Part shown: positions 5,875 to 6,765 of the stretch, piece after piece | How positions within the stretch are numbered: the first letter of the stretch is position 1 | Layout of the letters: every line of letters begins with the position of its first letter | Assembly (NCBI GenBank): GCA_902475435.1 | Contig: CABRZL010000102.1 | Location: 1-6,765, forward strand | Length of the DNA stretch: 6,765 bases | Source of the DNA: an uncultured Eubacteriales bacterium | GTDB taxonomy: Bacteria; Bacillota; Clostridia; Oscillospirales; Oscillospiraceae | Direction of reading: 5' to 3' | Translations under genes and position numbers: made by a program | Notes under the pieces: model-generated | Told to the model about the DNA's origin: nothing | Seen by the model: only the letters and a program-made list of their open reading frames with translations | Databases searched by the model: none

Positions 5875-5997
5875 ATGAGCGGCAAGAAATTTACATATAA
5901 TCCCCCCGCAGCGAAGCCAAAACGGCCCTCCGCTGAACGAGTAGTGAGCGAAAGGGGAAGAAAAGAACTGCCTCCCAGCACGAAGGGAGGTGAGAAC
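5875..5997 (+). other. In-frame N-terminal extension from an alternative ATG start
   Basis: Forty-one codons continuous with the sigma-factor frame, starting at the ATG at 5875 with AAAGGAG 7 bp before it. The sequence is basic and Pro-rich (KPKRPSAERVVSERGRK), with no fold recognisable. The last codons (KGGE) are a reading of the internal ribosome binding site. It may be a true extension, a leader whose translation tunes initiation at 5998, or chance. Confidence 0.4.
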
Positions 5998-6423
5998 TTG
6001 AAACCTGACCGCCACTACGAGCACAAGCAGCACGCCTTTGACAGCTACTGCAAGAAGGTGCTGAAATACGAGGCGTACAACGGCTATCGTGAGATCAGCC
6101 GCCGCCAGAAGTATGAGGCACTGTTCAGCGAACTGTCGGAGGAGGAATTGGCCCAGCTTGCGGTTTATGACCGCTACTCCTGGGAATACACGGCCTTCCC
6201 TGTGGGAGGCGCTGTGATTCTGATCGAGGATGACCGGCTGGCCGAGGCGCTGAACGCCCTGCCCCAGGATAACCGGGACATCTTCCTGATGTACTGGTTC
6301 CTGGACATGGCAGACCGCGAGATCGCCGAGTACATGAACATGGCCCGCCGGACGGTCAACACCCGCAGGCAGAAAGCCTATCGGCTGCTGAAGGAGCTGA
6401 TGGGAGGTGAAGCGGATGATTAA
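5998..6423 (+). CDS. Sigma-70-family RNA polymerase sigma factor of a conjugative element (Tn916 Orf7-like)
   Basis: From the TTG at 5998 the protein is 141 residues, the usual size for the small sigma-like factors of Tn916-type elements. Residues about 1-78 are a charged N-terminal part; residues about 81-134 resemble sigma region 4, with the family-typical stretch from ALNALPQDNRDIFLMYWFLDM to a helix-turn-helix REIAEYMNMARRTVNTRRQKAYRLLKE that would contact -35 DNA. A near-ideal site AAGGGAGGTGA (5983-5993) precedes the TTG. The frame is also open upstream: an ATG at 5875 with AAAGGAG (5861-5867) would give 182 residues, adding a Lys/Pro-rich extension (MSGKKFTYNPPAAKPKRPS...). Both starts have good binding sites, so either or both may be used. 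The gene overlaps the next one by 8 bp. In Tn916 the equivalent pair drives transcription of excision and transfer genes. Confidence 0.88.
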   Translation: MKPDRHYEHKQHAFDSYCKKVLKYEAYNGYREISRRQKYEALFSELSEEELAQLAVYDRYSWEYTAFPVGGAVILIEDDRLAEALNALPQDNRDIFLMYWFLDMADREIAEYMNMARRTVNTRRQKAYRLLKELMGGEADD

Positions 6424-6658
6424 ATCTGCGTGCACGCGGGCGTCGCTGATCCCTTATCCGGTGATCGCCGCCGCTGTCGGGGGCAACCCCGAAGCGGTGA
6501 ACCGGGTAATCCGGCACTATTCCGGCTACATCGCCGCGCTGTCTACGAGGACAAGCTCTGACCTTGACGGTTTTCCTCGTCCCCAGGTAGATGAAGATTT
6601 GCGCCGGCGGCTGGAAACGAAGCTGATTATCTCCATCCTGGGCTTTGATCTGAACTGA
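6416..6658 (+). CDS. Small helix-turn-helix protein of conjugative elements (Tn916 Orf8-like)
   Basis: An 80-residue protein. PYPVIAAAVGGNPEAVNRVIRHYSGYIAALSTR (about residues 13-45) contains the conserved helix-turn-helix core, and the VDEDLRRRLETKLIISI stretch (58-74) is the typical C-terminal signature of the HTH_16-type proteins that accompany the sigma-like factor in Tn916-type elements. The ATG at 6416 was chosen for GGGAGGTGA (6402-6410) 5 bp before it; an in-frame GTG at 6407 lies inside that binding site. The start overlaps the sigma-factor stop by 8 bp, so the two are translationally coupled and probably work together. No signal peptide or membrane segment is present. It likely helps activate or set transcription of the excision and transfer genes, which is inferred from the family's position. 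Confidence 0.87.
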   Translation: MIKSACTRASLIPYPVIAAAVGGNPEAVNRVIRHYSGYIAALSTRTSSDLDGFPRPQVDEDLRRRLETKLIISILGFDLN

Positions 6659-6667
6659 CCCAGGGCC

Positions 6668-6704
6668 GGGCGCTGCGTGTTTTCCCCCTTTCCACGCGGC
6701 GCCC
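6668..6704 (+). other. Strong 12-bp hairpin downstream of the HTH gene
   Basis: GGGCGCTGCGTG (6668-6679) pairs with CACGCGGCGCCC (6693-6704) through 12 pairs with a single G-T wobble, around a 13-base pyrimidine loop (TTTTCCCCCTTTC). No T-run follows (CTATATAGC), so it is not a classical intrinsic terminator. It sits 10 bp after the stop codon. It may protect the 3' end of the sigma/HTH mRNA or modulate read-through into genes beyond the window. Confidence 0.55.
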
Positions 6705-6731
6705 CTATATAGCACCTTGACAAAGAAAGCC

Positions 6732-6747
6732 CGTTGGGAGGCCAACG
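6732..6747 (+). repeat. Short hairpin at the right edge
   Basis: CGTTGG and CCAACG form a 6-bp stem around a GAGG loop. It lies in the untranslated stretch after the sigma/HTH pair, where excisionase/integrase leader DNA would be expected. Too little sequence follows to assign a role. Confidence 0.3.
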
Positions 6748-6765
6748 CCGCAGTATAAGGCAAAC

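Noticed and set aside
5869..6435. Reverse-strand open frame of 188 codons
   Set aside because: It is antisense to the sigma-factor gene, whose protein has clear family motifs, and the reverse product has none.
6717..6759. TTGACA ... TATAAG as a promoter, or a 13-codon TTG frame
   Set aside because: The two boxes are 31 bp apart, too far for a sigma-70 promoter, and the short frame has no ribosome binding site.
1..6765. CRISPR array, tRNA, insertion sequence or long repeats
   Set aside because: No regularly spaced repeats, tRNA-like cloverleaf, transposase motifs or terminal inverted repeats were seen. Short repeated words are limited to those listed.

Overview
The window looks like part of an integrative and conjugative element (Tn916-type) from a low-GC-lineage gut Firmicute, probably Clostridia. 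This rests on the strong AGGAGG-type ribosome binding sites, several TTG starts, and a sigma-factor/HTH gene pair that is typical of these elements. No rRNA, tRNA or species-specific marker is present, so the host assignment is inference.

Bases 1-5109 are a cargo block on the + strand that reads as a metal or metallophore uptake system. It holds the C-terminal end of an ECF-type ABC ATPase (2-202), an MptD/Trep_Strep-family ECF substrate-binding (S) membrane protein (235-852), two adjacent exporter-fold ABC half-transporters (1012-2826 and 2829-4565) and a short DtxR/MntR-family metal-dependent repressor (4735-5109). A perfect 14-bp hairpin with a U-rich tail lies between the S component and the ABC pair. 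The same 8-bp palindrome, GTTGCAAC, occurs upstream of the ABC pair and upstream of the regulator gene, and is a good candidate operator. The proposed logic is that when metal is scarce the repressor leaves DNA and the two transporters are made. The ABC pair may import a ferric siderophore in the manner of IrtAB/YbtPQ, with the ECF module bringing in the same or a related ligand. The substrate is not proven by the sequence.

Bases 5110-5874 are the junction and control region. A bidirectional terminator separates the repressor gene from a convergent XRE-family regulator (5171-5500, - strand). Upstream of that gene lie an AT-rich inverted repeat, a tiny ORF, a terminator-like hairpin and a GC-rich leader with competing pairings.

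Bases 5875-6765 hold the element's regulatory pair: a sigma-70-like factor (5998-6423, with an upstream in-frame alternative start at 5875) overlapped by a small HTH protein (6416-6658), then a 12-bp hairpin. The order cargo / reverse-strand XRE regulator / sigma-like / small HTH matches Tn916 orf9-orf7-orf8, with the uptake cargo in the place where Tn916 carries tet(M). Excisionase and integrase genes would be expected just beyond the right edge, and the EcfT and remaining ATPase sequence beyond the left edge.
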